Source: Magicicada septendecula
Lineage: Eukaryota > Arthropoda > Insecta > Hemiptera > Cicadidae
DNA length: 64,000 bases
NCBI GenBank assembly: GCA_034769895.1
Contig: JAWRYS010000712.1
Span: forward strand, 223,121-287,120
Direction of reading: 5' to 3'
Position numbers and translations under genes: made by a program. The notes beneath the pieces are model-generated. The model was not told the origin of the DNA and did no database searches. It saw only the letters and a program-made list of their open reading frames with translations. The first letter of the stretch is position 1. The number at the start of each line of letters is the position of its first letter. Positions 11,217 through 22,016 of the stretch are shown here, piece by piece.

Positions 11217-11712
11217 AACCACCTCTACCAATCGGTATGTCCAATTTCAGAACCGTAAATCTTCCTGTCGTTTTTATATACCATTTAGACAGAACAACCC
11301 CTTTAGTTTCTCTTAACGTCCAGCTGCCCTGTTAATTAGTTCACTCACCTCTGCTGTAGCCTTATCGGTATATTGAAATCGTAAATCTCTCTCTGGCGTT
11401 TTTCTATGCCCTTTAACCAGAACAACTCCTTAGTTTCTCTAAGCGTCCAGCTGCCCTGTTGATTAGTTCAATCACCTCTGTTGTGGTCTTCTTGGTATTT
11501 GCTAATTGTACTTCTCTCTGGCGTTTTTCTATACCTTTCAGCCAGAACCAACCCTTAGTTTCTCTAAGCATCCAGCTGCCCTGTTAATTAGTTCAATCAC
11601 CTCTGTTGTGGTCTTCCCGGTATCATAATCGTAACTCTCTCTCTGGTGTTTTTCTATGCCTTTTAGCCAGAACAAACCCTTAGCTTCTTCAAGCATCCAG
11701 CTGCCCTGTTGG
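11217..11712. repeat. Tandem repeat, about four units of 125-127 bp
   Basis: CAGCTGCCCTGTT recurs at 11321, 11448, 11573 and 11698, giving spacings of 127, 125 and 125 bp. Between these anchors each unit shares CTCACCTCTG/CAATCACCTCTG, a CTCTCTGGCGTTTTTCTAT segment and a CCAGAAC...TTAGTTTCTC segment. The first unit is the most diverged. It has no coding potential and looks like a small satellite or minisatellite. Confidence 0.85.
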
Positions 11713-11929
11713 ATTTATGATACGTCCATATACATACACATCGACGTTGAAAATTTTCACACTCTTTTGTACTAACTTCCTCTCCTAGTTTCTCTCCATA
11801 CATCAATGTCATTTCAAGCACGGACAGATGGTTTCCTTTTTAAAGTGTTATAGGTTTCACGATATCAACCGAGATATGTTTTTTGGCAGCCAAGAAAATT
11901 GTACCTGAACTTGGTGTAGAAAATTTTAA

Positions 11930-12600
11930 ACCAAGTTGTGAGTGGTTAGTACGATGCTTGATGTTTTGTATGCAATTCATTATCCGTCAGAATATGAACA
12001 ACAATTGGTTAGTACCTTTCAGACGCATATGAAGATAAAGTATTGCAGTTTCACAAGCACATCATACAAATGTGGCAGCAACATTTTTACACACTGCCTT
12101 AAATAGGAAACACAGATCAGACACCGGTGTATTTTGAAATGCCTCAGGCTACAACAGTAAACAAGTTAAAAAAGTGTAGTTATAAAAGCAGGTGGCTGTG
12201 AGAAACAGAAATGTACTGTAATGTTATGTATGATGGTGGACAGAATTACTGCCTTATGTGATATTCAAATGCAAAACTATTCCAAACATTACATCGCCTG
12301 AAACGAAAAGGGCTGGATGAATGGATGAACAACTCTCTTATTGTCGATCGGATAACAAGAGTGTGGGGTAATCGAAATGGAGCTTTGATGGCGAAAAGAA
12401 GTATGCTGATCCTCGACAGTTTTCGTAGACACACGACAGATGAGGTGAAAAAATCTTTGCAGTGCCAGAAAACTGAACTTATAATCATACCAGGAGGGTT
12501 AATGCCTGTTCAACAACCTTTGGATGTTTGTATATAAACCATTCAAGGCCGCCATGATGGACCTGTATACTCAGTGGATAGCAAAAATGAACGCTTATAT
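11930..12600 (+). pseudogene. pogo-like DDE transposase fossil
   Basis: Fragments of a pogo-family transposase (the enzyme that cuts and pastes a DNA transposon) appear across several frames. Near 12150 VYFEMPQATTVNKLKK matches the region before the first catalytic motif. The best open stretch (12325-12534) carries WGNRNGALMAKRSMLILDSF, with the second catalytic Asp in LDSF, and ELIIIPGGLMPVQQPLDVCI, with the third Asp in QPLD. The frame then breaks at 12535-12537, and KPFKAAMMDLYTQW continues in another frame. Several stops and indels make it non-functional. It is a different lineage from the Tigger element at 13.5 kb. Terminal inverted repeats were not found. Confidence 0.75.
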
Positions 12601-12606
12601 ACACCT

Positions 12607-13001
12607 TGTAACGATCTAACTCTTATCGTCTCTGTAAAAATGAATGTTTGTAACGTGCGTTCGCGTCTCACGTTGTAGTCGTTACTTTACGTTTACTTAC
12701 TTACTTTTTGTTATGCTGACGATGTCCGTCGTGATCTCACGAATTACCAGTACAATATCTCGCGAGTGTGAACCTTACCTGTCCTTTAATATGTAATTGT
12801 AATTCCCGGGTGGCGCCAAATTGTTTAAACAAAAACAATTAAAAAATATGAAAATCGAGCGGTCGTTCTAGACGGTATGGCTGATTCGAATTACCCTCGC
12901 AATAGACGGGCTTATGAATCTCGCTAGTAGTTCACCGTGTTGCAGACGTCTAACGCTTGCCGTCAATTTCGCTCGTCGCTAAAATACACAAATCATATAA
13001 T
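12607..13001 (-). mobile_element. LTR of family A, first part (split copy)
   Basis: The segment starts exactly at TGTAACGATC, the 3' border of LTR A (compare 34013), and is collinear with 34013-34405 with scattered substitutions. It stops at ACAAATCATATAAT (12988-13001), and the rest of the same LTR resumes at 17957. No gag or primer site is attached on the left, where it abuts pogo-like sequence, so this is a solo or 3' LTR. Confidence 0.85.
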
Positions 13002-13096
13002 TGTCTTGTTGATACATCCTCTTCATTCACTTTTTTAAATATTATATATATACACAACTTTCACTAGTGAACAAACTTACTTTTGATTTTTTGTCC

Positions 13097-13136
13097 CAAA
13101 CGTTTCTACGTGGTGTCCGTCTTCCTCAGTGGGATT
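13097..13136 (-). ncRNA. Hammerhead-like motif 4 (left arm, one core-adjacent change)
   Basis: Minus strand: stem I CCCA, core CTGAGGA (13123-13129), stem II ACG/CGT, GAAA (13103-13106), CGTT, then TGGG closing stem I. The base just before GAAA is A where motif 5 has C, which shortens stem II. Confidence 0.5.
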
Positions 13137-13402
13137 TGAAATACAGAATGTCTGTACAAAGTAACCGTTATGGGTTGTAGGTGTGTGTGGTGGGGGTCGC
13201 TGGTGGGAGGGAATTGGCACTGGGATTCAAAGTGTGTGTATGAACCAGTGTATCAAAACATGGTGTGTGTATGAACCATTTTTGATACACTGGTTCATAC
13301 ACACACTTTGAATTCCAGCGCCAATTCCCTCCCACCAGCAACCCCCACCACACACACCTACAACCCATAACAGTTACTTTGTACAGACATTCTGTATTTC
13401 AA

Positions 13403-13447
13403 ATCCCACTGAGGAAGACGGACACCACGTCGAAACGTTTGGGACAA
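13403..13447 (+). ncRNA. Hammerhead-like motif 5 (right arm)
   Basis: Stem I CCCA, core CTGAGGA (13409-13415), one extra A, stem II GACG/CGTC closing a GACACCA loop, GAAA (13432-13435), CGTT, then TGGG pairing with CCCA. Predicted cleavage is after the second T of CGTT. GTAAGT follows at about 13458. Confidence 0.65.
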
Positions 13448-13552
13448 AAAATCAAAAGTAAGTTTGTTCACTAGTGAAAGTTGTGTATATTGTAGCATGA
13501 CAGATAATCTACTTAAATCAATTACCAGATGATCATTAGTAAAAATCAAGTA

Positions 13553-15887
13553 CAGTGAAACCTCGGAATGCGAGTAACGTGGTCTACGAGTGTTTTGCAA
13601 GACGAACAAAAATTTTAAATAAATTGTAACTTGATAAGCGAGCGAGGTTCCGCAATACGAGCGTCACGTGTGTCTACGTTTTCCCCTCCCCTGAGCCTAC
13701 GTTTTCCCCTCCCCTCTGCCTCTCTTTCCTGGGCGATTGTGTGTAATATTCTCCCGCGCTGGACTGGACTTCAGTTGGCGTGCCTCGCTCGCATAGTCAA
13801 CACCGTACGAGCGTATACATGTTTTGTTTCTTTCATTAGTGTTATTAGTGTTATAACTGTACTGCAACAATGGGCCCAGTGAAGGAAAAGAAGGCTGAAA
13901 AGGAATTCGGTCGGAAGAAGGAGATGATTACGATAGAAGTTAAAAAGGAAATGATCGAAAAGCACGAACGAGGTATGCGAGTGGCTGATATCGCGAGATT
14001 TTATAACAAGTCTACGTCAACGATTTGCACAATATTAAAGAAGAAAGCAGAAATAAAAGGGCTAGATGCAGCAAAAGGAGTCACAAGAGTATCAAAGCAA
14101 CGGCCACGTGTTCTGGAAGATGTAGAAAAGTTGCTTCTCGTTTGGATAAATAATAAGGAACTAGCAGGTGATACTGTGACCGAGAATTTAATCTGCGAGA
14201 AGACAAAGACGTTGTACGCCAACCTCGTAAGTAAACTGCCATGTAGTACACGTACGTCAACAGAAATCGAAGAAAGCTTCAAGGCCAACAGGGGATGGTT
14301 TGATAACTTTAAGAGGAGAAGTGGCATCCATAGTGTTGCAAGGCACGGGGAGGCTGCAAGTTCGGATGCTAAGGCAGCTGAGGCATTCACTGCTGAGTTC
14401 CAGAAGCTCATTGTTACCGAGTGTTACCTGCCGCAGCAAGTTTTTAACTGCGATGAAACAGGACTTTTTTGGAAAAAGATGCCGAAGAGGACCTACATTA
14501 CAGCAGAAGAGAATGCAATGCCCGGTCACAAGCCCATGAAAGACCGTTTAACCCTGTTATTGTGTGCTAATGCCAGCGGGGATTTAAAAGTAAAGCCCCT
14601 GCTTGTGTATCATTCCGAGAATCCACGAGCCTTCAAGAAATGCAAGGTGCAGAAGAGCCAGTTAAATGTTATGTGGAGGTCCAGCACTAAGGCTTGGGTC
14701 ACTCGTATGTTCTTTGTTGAATGGATGAACGAGGTCTTTGGTCCTGTAGTGAAGAAATATGTTTTAGATAATAATCTGCCGCTCAAAGTCTTGCTGGTTA
14801 TGGACAATGCTCCTGCTCATCCTCCAGGCCTTGAGGACGACTTACTGGAGGAATTCAAGTTCATTAAGGTTAAGTTCCTTCCTCCCAACACTACTCCACT
14901 ACTCCAGCCTATGGATCAGCAAGTCATTTCGAACTTCAAGAAGCTATACACCAAAGCACTATTTCAGCGATGCTTCGAAGTGACCGAAGGAACAGACCTT
15001 ACCCTCCGAGAGTTTTGGAGAAATCATTTCCACATCGTGAACTGCCTGAAGATAAAGCATGGGATGGGGTCACCAAGAGAACTCTCACTTCTGCTTGGGG
15101 AAAACTGTGGCCTGACTGCGTTCTTGGACGTGACTTTGAGGGGATTGCTGGTGAAAATGAGCCGCCGATTGTCGATGAAATTGTGTCCTTAGGGAAGACC
15201 ATGGGGCTGGAGGTGAATGACGCCGACATTCAAGAACTGGTGGAAGAACATAGCCAGGAACTGACCATCAACAAACTGATGGACCTGCATCGCGAATAAC
15301 AGGAGGAGGTTATGGAGGAGATCTCGTCCGGTGAAGAGGAGGAGGAAAAGTCAGAGGAATCTCTCACTTCAAATGAGATTCGGTAGAAGTGCAAAATGTG
15401 GGAAACGGTGCAAAATTTTATAGAAAAACACCACCCGAATAAGGCTGTAGCAATGCGAGCGATGAATCTGTTCAATGACAATGCAATGTCACATTTTCGT
15501 GAAATCCTCAAAAAGAGGCAAAAGCAACAGTCATTGGACAGGTTCCTTGTTAAAGTTGCACGAAAAGAAAACAATTCTAGTGAGCCAACAGATAGCAGTG
15601 ATTCCGTTAGTGAAATTAGTGCTACACAATAACCCTTCTCATGTCATCTCTCTCGTCTCCCTCACACCAACAATGACTCTATTGTAAGGTAAAGTGCAGT
15701 TTAATTTGTTTTACGTTATACTGTATTTTGTATTAGAAATGTTATCCGAATAAATATTTTTGTGTTGTGGAACAAATCATCCGCGTTTCAATTGTTTCTT
15801 ATGGGAAAATTTGCTTTGATATACGAACGCTTTGGATTACAAGCACGTTCCCGGAACGAATTATGCTCGCAATCCAAGGTTTCACTG
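13553..15887 (+). mobile_element. Tigger (pogo superfamily) DNA transposon, 2,335 bp
   Basis: The terminal inverted repeats begin CAGTGAAACCTCGGAATGCG on the left and CAGTGAAACCTTGGATTGCG on the right (read inward), about 24 bp, and the element is flanked by TA on both sides (13551-13552, 15888-15889), the target duplication of the Tc1/mariner-pogo group. One transposase gene fills it. The element sits inside the PLE-derived insertion that itself lies in LTR A. Confidence 0.93.
13870..15632 (+). pseudogene. Tigger transposase (TIGD1-like), frameshifted with two stops
   Basis: The ATG at 13870 opens 390 clean codons. A CENP-B-type helix-turn-helix (residues about 20-60) and second DNA-binding domain (about 80-155) precede the DDE core, with Asp195 in NCDETGLFW, Asp312 in VMDNAPAH and Asp349 in LLQPMDQQ. 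A small indel near 15050-15058 shifts the frame: the continuation (AWDGVTKRTLTSAWGKLWPD) is in another frame and runs to TAA 15297-15299. After that the same frame resumes through an acidic linker, hits TAG 15384-15386, and continues as NFIEKHHPNKAVAMRAMNLF to 15632. The acidic tail and C-terminal segment match the usual Tigger length. The copy is therefore recently dead, with all catalytic residues intact. Confidence 0.92.
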
Positions 15888-15889
15888 TA

Positions 15890-17956
15890 TATGGAATATC
15901 CAGAAAAATCCAAATGAGAACCAAATAAAAAGCACAATAAATTACCAGTATAACAAGAAAAAGTAATCATAAAGAAAAAAATCTGCAACTAATATGAATG
16001 TACAACAAAGTAAAACCCCAGAAAACTAAAATTAAAATAACAATAATACCCAGGTAGGATAGGAGTAGGTAAGGAAGCTACCCAGACCAAGTAAACAGAC
16101 CAGTATAAACAAAAGTAAATAATAACGAAGTGGTACTGAAGAAACCAAGAACGAAGAAGGAAGATATCCAAAACAAACAAATATACCTAATGAACAGGGA
16201 CAAGTGAAGATCACATAGAATAGAGGAAGTAGAACACGACCAATACCCAATAGAAACCCAATAGGGAGAAAACAAAAATAATTGACAAATATAGTCCTAT
16301 AAACCAACTAAACTGATGAAATTTATGTAAGATAAACCCACCATATAGTAATACAATGTAACTTATACTTTATAAAGATATTGTCAGAAGATAAGTAAAA
16401 TTATAAATAAAAATGAAATGTATTAACTAAAATTTCAGAGGAGGAGTCATAGATAAATGAATTATATTTAAAAACAATAACTAATGAACAAAATTGCAAG
16501 AAATTAAGGAAAGATAAACAATTATATCAATCTTAGATTCAGTATAATAATAATTATATCAGAGAAAATGGCTATTATCTGTACAAGGACAGGAAACACA
16601 AATTTAAGCCTACATTTCCAACATGAAAGAAATATAACTTTTTTAAATAAAAACTTTGTAAAACTATATTAATTAGTATCAAAATAAGCGAAATAGATTA
16701 AAGAAACCAAATATGTATTTAGTATTTCATACAGTTAAATAATAACGAAAATATTTTCCGTATATAATGTATTCAAATAAAATGTATCGGAAGCTAAGTT
16801 GAAGCGAACACTTAAACGAGGTTTTGCTCCGTATAACCTATGTTAATGGCGTGCGATACTTAAATCGAGTTCAGTGCAAATTTTGTAAATTTTTAATTTT
16901 GAATTTTAACTTGAGAAGCAGTGAAAACAAACAATAAACAGTGAACTACAGACAAACAGAACCACATACGCCTAAATAATTTAACTAACACCTCTACAAA
17001 TAAATTTTACGGACGAAACAAAAAGGGTTATATACGACACATTTAACCAAAGTGAAATAGACATAATAACACACATTTACACCAAGTGAACTAATAAACA
17101 CTACACCAGGAACACTCATTTAACTCCAGAACTAATATCCGCAATTGCTGAGACGAAGAAACAGTGAAAAGATATCTTTATTGCAAGAAATATTCGTCGA
17201 GGTGATTGACCTTCAACTACGCATACTTCTGTCGGCCATTTTGATTTTCCCAGCATTCTATTCGAGGTGGAACAAATGAACGTCTAGTCTGCATTGGTTC
17301 GAATATTATACTATATAAACTTTCTATATTGATTAATAACATTGTAATTGTTAGTTTTAAGACATTTTTATTGTAAATGTTATACTTTCTTGGCCCTACC
17401 CTTCTCTGGCTATTCTAACATAACCGTTAAAAGAACAATATTTTATATACACTATTAATTTAAAGTTTTTGTCGATCGGCCCTGAGTAACGAGTCGATAC
17501 TGTTGTCAACAGTCGATTACTATCGATATTTTTAATAAATTGTTAATAAACACTCTAATTATGCAAATTGGTTGAATTTTACTTTAAATATAATTAAGGA
17601 ATAAGTTAATTCAAGAACACGGACTAACCAAAAGGCGGTATTTACGAAAATAAGGAGCATATTGAAGAAGAAGAAGAGCCGTCTATCGACCAGTACCGGA
17701 GTTAACCATATTAACATAGAAGTTATTCATAGAAAGTGACACCACAACACTAACAACCATAATATAATTAAAATTTTTACACCAGACAATAACGAAAATT
17801 ATTTCCTAAATTCAGATAACAAAAAACCCAAAACAAATATTTTTTCAGAAAACAAAAAAATTTTTTTTTTTTCGAAAATACAAAATTTTTTTTTATTTCA
17901 AGTTTAACAAATTACAACTATAAGAGTAACCACGGATTAACGTTACAATATATATA
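15890..17956. other. A-rich, strand-biased non-coding part of the insertion
   Basis: From 15890 to about 16700 the plus strand is strongly A-rich and G/C-poor with no coding sequence. From 16.8 to 17.95 kb composition is mixed, ending with poly-A/poly-T runs (17850-17900). In the array, PLE 3' ends on the minus strand are likewise followed by DNA that is A-rich in the sense direction. I see no gene or RNA. Confidence 0.4.
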
Positions 17957-18721
17957 ACAAATCATATAATGCAATTTACCATGAAATAAAGAACGGTGGT
18001 TACAACTCTGTACTAGTTTATTAACTTGAAATTATCTGTTATTCAATAAAATACAAAATTATATATGGTGATTAAACAAAGTTGCTCCGGCAATAAAAAG
18101 ACAATTATTCTCAGGTTGGCGAAAGCTGATTTAGAATGATTTTACTTCGACATGGCGCCGACAAATGTTTGTTTTCTATCGTTCGTTAAATCCGAGATCT
18201 TTTGGTTACGAAAAAATATTAATATGATTATAATAAAGTACACTACCTTACATTGATGGTACTTATATACCATTAGATTTAATTACAATTCGTTCCTGAA
18301 GTGTTAAAAAGTGTGTGTTAAGAGTTCGTAATTTATACCCATGTTATTTTCTGGTTTCATACAAGTTTAGTTTTTTATTTTCAATTAATCCTTGAAGAAA
18401 TTTGATTATCAGTTCGTAGTGAGAGTTAATTGTGTTGTGAGAAAAAGTTAATAAGAATTTATTCCATAAATTCGGGTAATTCAGCAATACTTATCAAATC
18501 TGTTGAATTAGGGTGAAGAGTTACTCAGTTGGAAATAGGTTGGGTCCTTTTGATCATCAATCTTCCATCATTTATGAATTTGAGTACTCCTGGCTTCTTT
18601 TCGGATATGGTGGTTTAAATAATTAATTTATAATTTAAAAATCTGGTCTATGGTCTCGGTTGAATGGACTAGTTCTTCATCAGACTTCTTGTGTCTTCAT
18701 TTTATGAAATTTTGATTGCTT
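17957..18721 (-). mobile_element. LTR of family A, second part (split copy)
   Basis: It is collinear with array LTR A (for example 34398-35112 and 44742-44780), starting at ACAAATCATATAAT and ending at GATTGCTTA, about 340 bp short of the LTR A end defined in the array. With 12607-13001 it forms one interrupted LTR. The far end (18722 onward) has no LTR A similarity, so this copy is truncated. Confidence 0.85.
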
Positions 18722-18800
18722 AGGGAATAGCCAGCGGCAAAATGTAACTTCCGTCTCCGCGCGTGTACCACATTTCGGTGTCCGATATGTACTACAACTG

Positions 18801-19854
18801 TTTTCTTCACAAGTAACTAATGCCAGCTAATGGAGGTTATGTATGACAATGTAACTTAAATAAAATTTACTTTGTTAGTGTACATTAAAAGGGTGTATTT
18901 ATTGGAAGTACAGAAATTAGTTTACATTTATCGCACATAATTACGGTACAGAGACGATTTTGGGAGGTTGTGGCTACGTTTAACAATATAACTTAACCTT
19001 TTAGATTTTTAAAATTAATTAGACTTAATAAACGTTTCCTTAGTTAGTGTACATTCAAAGGCTGTATTTATTGTATGGATAAAAGGCTGTATATAACATT
19101 AACGGCTGTATTTATTCAAAGTAAGTAATGCCAGCTTATGGAGGTTATGTATGACAATGTAACTTAAATAAAATTAACTTTGTTAGTGTACGTTAAAAGG
19201 GTGTATTTATTGGAAGTACAGAAATTAGTTTACATTTATCGCACATAATTACGGTACAGAGACGTTTTAGGGAGGTTGTGGCTACATTTAATTATTTAAC
19301 TTAACGTTTTAGATTTTTAAAATTAATTAGACTTAACAGACATTTCCTTAGTTAGTGTACATTCAAAGGCTGTATATAACATTAAAGGATGTATTTATTC
19401 AAAGTATTGGAATTAAAACGTACTTCCAATTTAGAACCTAGTACAATCTAATGTATAACCAAACAAGTACATTAAAATCCTTTGTTCAACATTATGCAAT
19501 AAAAAGCAATGTTCAGTTTCTGTTAACATGCAAATGATTAAGTATTAATAATGGGTTACAGTGGAATTTAATGTTACTACGGTCTGAATTAATGCAAATA
19601 AAATTGGGAGAATCTCGTAAACATATTAAAGAATGTTTGTATATTACACACAAAATTGTTACAGTACGGACCTTTGTTAATGAATAGAAACAAATTTGAC
19701 TCTATACTTTAGTATGTACCAATAAAATTCACCTTTTTTCAAATACCAATATCTGTTGTTGTTTTTTCATACCCTTAAAAAAAGGTCATTAACAACATAC
19801 ATTATGAGAAAACGTGATTACAAATAACCAGCCATTAGTTACTTGTGAAGAAAA
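18801..19854. mobile_element. MITE-like element with 21-bp inverted ends and internal duplication
   Basis: Perfect 21-bp inverted ends (18802-18822 and 19833-19853, beginning TTTCTTCACAAG) enclose about 1 kb without coding capacity. The inner part contains a direct duplication with a 307-bp period (AATGCCAGCT at 18819 and 19126). The right end of this element is also the outer part of the large inverted repeat arm, and its reverse copy is at 30162-30420. No clear target duplication is visible, so the borders are provisional. Confidence 0.5.
18819..19400. repeat. Tandem duplication, 307-bp period
   Basis: Unit 1 starts at 18819 and unit 2 at 19126. Both share TGGAGGTTATGTATGACAAT, GGAAGTACAGAAATTAG, GCACATAATTACGGTACAGA and ATTCAAAGGCTGTAT. 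Unit 2 lacks about 30 bp near the end. Confidence 0.85.
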
Positions 19855-21897
19855 TAGATATAACATTTACAAACATCAAATCTTCAATTCTCTCCCTATT
19901 TGTTTTATAAAAACTGGAGTTTCAACTGCAGGTTTTAAGTCCACTAACTACTTAATTAAATATACATAATTGTTCCTGTATCTTGTTGGGTAACATATTA
20001 TATTAATACATCTGCTTCCTACTCATATGTGCAAACAATGTTTTTAATGTACGGTCCTAAAATCTTTATCAATACTTTATATCTTTAAAATTTAGACAAA
20101 GTCTAATGAGCAACTTGGCCTAACCTGAATTTACATGACCTGGCTCAGAACAACTTTATTTTGGCAAATACAAAGATGAAGACTGGTTGCAATTTCTTCA
20201 GGGCTCACACCTGCTGCCAGGCTTAGTTCTATAACATGATAAGGAAGAAAGAAATCAGCCCAAACCTGCAACCGCTGTGGGAAGGCTTTTACACCATTAC
20301 CAATAAGATTAATGATGTCATCTAAGAATAACTCATTAGCTTTATTTATACATTATTGCATCTTAATTAGTACACTAACAGCACTGCTCTGTCTTACAGT
20401 AACACAACACGTTACACTAACTCAAAAGAATTTCTTGTTTTCAGTTTAAGAAATTTGAAATCGTGTATTTATTTTCTTTTCCATTCACTATTTGTAAAAT
20501 GTGCTTAAAATTAATATGTGTACGCTTACTATATTGAAATCCAATAATTACAAATTTTGTGGAATTGTGAAATTAGTAACACTATGTACTAATGTGTGAT
20601 TATCAGTTGAATTTCTGAATTCCTTTGATTCATTAATAAATCTTACTAATTTGTTTCTTTATGTCTATAATGATTTCTTATTAGTTTTTAATATTTTTGT
20701 TTTCATTATTCATTTGTAAATTTTTGCATTTTGCTGCCCATGACATGTTCATTGATTAACTAATTATCATTAAAACACACAGAGGACTGATCCTCTTTTG
20801 CAAGATCACAAGTATATTTCAAGTATGTTTTTAATTTTTTTAATTGTATGCAATGTGGACACATACAGGGGAGTGTCAGTTTTTTTATGTTTTTCCATAA
20901 ATATTAAATGATAGGGGGGGAGAGCGAGAGAGAGAGAGAGAGACCAAAAATAACACGTACAGAAATTACATCAGAACTTTTCCTAACAGTAAAAAAATAA
21001 CTAAATAATGAATGGCAAAGAACATTAACAAAATTAATGGAAATTATAGTTATTATTTGTTGTCTAATGAACAGGTACTAGTAAAGGCAAACTAATTATT
21101 GAATTAATAATTTTCTTTATTGAGTATCCAGTTTATTACTCCAGTATGGAGTATAGGTTTTATCTTTTTTAACAATTTTTAATGCGGTTTACTGGAGTAA
21201 AATCTTATTGATAATGTTCTTATCAGTTTCATTACCCCATTATTCTTATCTCTTTTTATTATCTCAGACAATATTTATAGTATATAATTTAGTTAATGAC
21301 TTAGTATTTTGTTCTTCATGTATCATGGTCATGAAATGGTTTAAGTTGGGGCCTATTTTATGTAAGGGGAAAACATAATGTTACAATATTGTAATTACTT
21401 TTATTTCTATAATTATTTATAAGTATTACTTGTACAAACAAAACTGGCTTAGAAATGGGTCTACTTAGGAAATTATGGAATTCTGCGGAAATTTCGAATA
21501 GTTCTACAGGGGAATTGATCCCCTGATACCCCCATCCACAAGTTACTCCACTGATCCCACTCTACACAGTTCCAAGAAATCTTGTATTTAGAAGTTCAAA
21601 AGAAAGTGATACAGACTCTAAAGATCTCATTGTAGCATTCACTATTGGGACAGTTCATGGTTTAGAGCTTCCCTTATGTGCCTGGTAAGTGAAGGAGAAG
21701 GGATCTATTTAACGTGCAAGTTGAAAAATATATTTAATTATTGCACTTAACTTGATATAAGTACTGATTACATTTCAGGATTATTATTTTCAGAAATAAT
21801 GTATGTAAACCAGTTTTCCCCATATAAAGTTAATTAAAATTCTTTAATGCATAGCATTCCAGGCATTTACAGTAGTAGATTTGTATTACTAAATTTG
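19594..21897 (+). repeat. Left arm of large inverted repeat
   Basis: The segment is reverse complementary to 26371-30420 (minus a 1.7-kb insertion there). Matching landmarks include the segment ending AAATTGGGAGAATCTC (left 19605-19618, right near 30395), the GA/CT microsatellite (20917-20943 against 29036-29100), and CCAGGCATTTACAGTAGTAG at the inner border. It has no coding capacity. Similarity may extend outward to 18801, but the right arm is cut by the array at 30421. Confidence 0.85.
20905..20944. repeat. G-run plus (GA)n microsatellite
   Basis: A run of G is followed by about 12 GA repeats. It is the mirror of the longer (CT)n and C-run tract in the right arm. Confidence 0.9.
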
Positions 21898-22016
21898 AAT
21901 TTACACAAATAATTCTCTTTGATTAACCAGAGTTACACACACAAACTAAATGCTGAGTGTCCTCCTAGTGTATAAATTCAGCTAAAACAGTATTCCAAAA
22001 ACTTACCTTGCTACTA
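21711..22016 (+). repeat. Direct repeat, copy 1 (partner at 23657)
   Basis: The segment from AACGTGCAAGTTGAA to TATTCCAAAAACTTACC is repeated at 23657-23964 with about 95% identity by eye. Its first part also forms the inner end of the left inverted repeat arm, so it occurs three times in total. Confidence 0.85.

Larger units (their letters stand above)
13047..13491. repeat. Palindrome of two PLE 3' ends, head to head
   Basis: Arms 13047-13258 and 13280-13491 are near-perfect reverse complements around a spacer of about 21 bp. Going outward, each arm encodes the last residues of the PLE protein (ANSLPPATPTTHTYNP then stop, as at the end of the PLE frame at 56491), the 3' non-coding part with a hammerhead motif, a GTAAGT, and TTCACTAGTGAA. 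The arms differ at a few positions, for example CGTAGAAA versus CGTCGAAA. Confidence 0.85.
13002..17956. mobile_element. 4,955-bp insertion with 14-bp target duplication inside LTR A
   Basis: ACAAATCATATAAT occurs at 12988-13001 and 17957-17970, while in intact LTR A copies this word occurs once, so everything between is an insertion. It contains a palindrome of PLE ends (13047-13491), then the nested Tigger element, then an A-rich tract and other non-coding DNA to 17956. I infer a PLE-derived insertion because the only identifiable parts are PLE termini and because the second PLE palindrome (10.5 kb) also has a 14-bp duplication. Confidence 0.75.

Noticed and set aside
11217..11712. CRISPR-like array of repeats
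   Set aside because: Units of 125 bp are contiguous tandem repeats without unique spacers, in a eukaryotic transposon context.
13358..13609. 83-codon minus-strand frame across the palindrome border
   Set aside because: It runs through hammerhead and flanking DNA; no protein feature.
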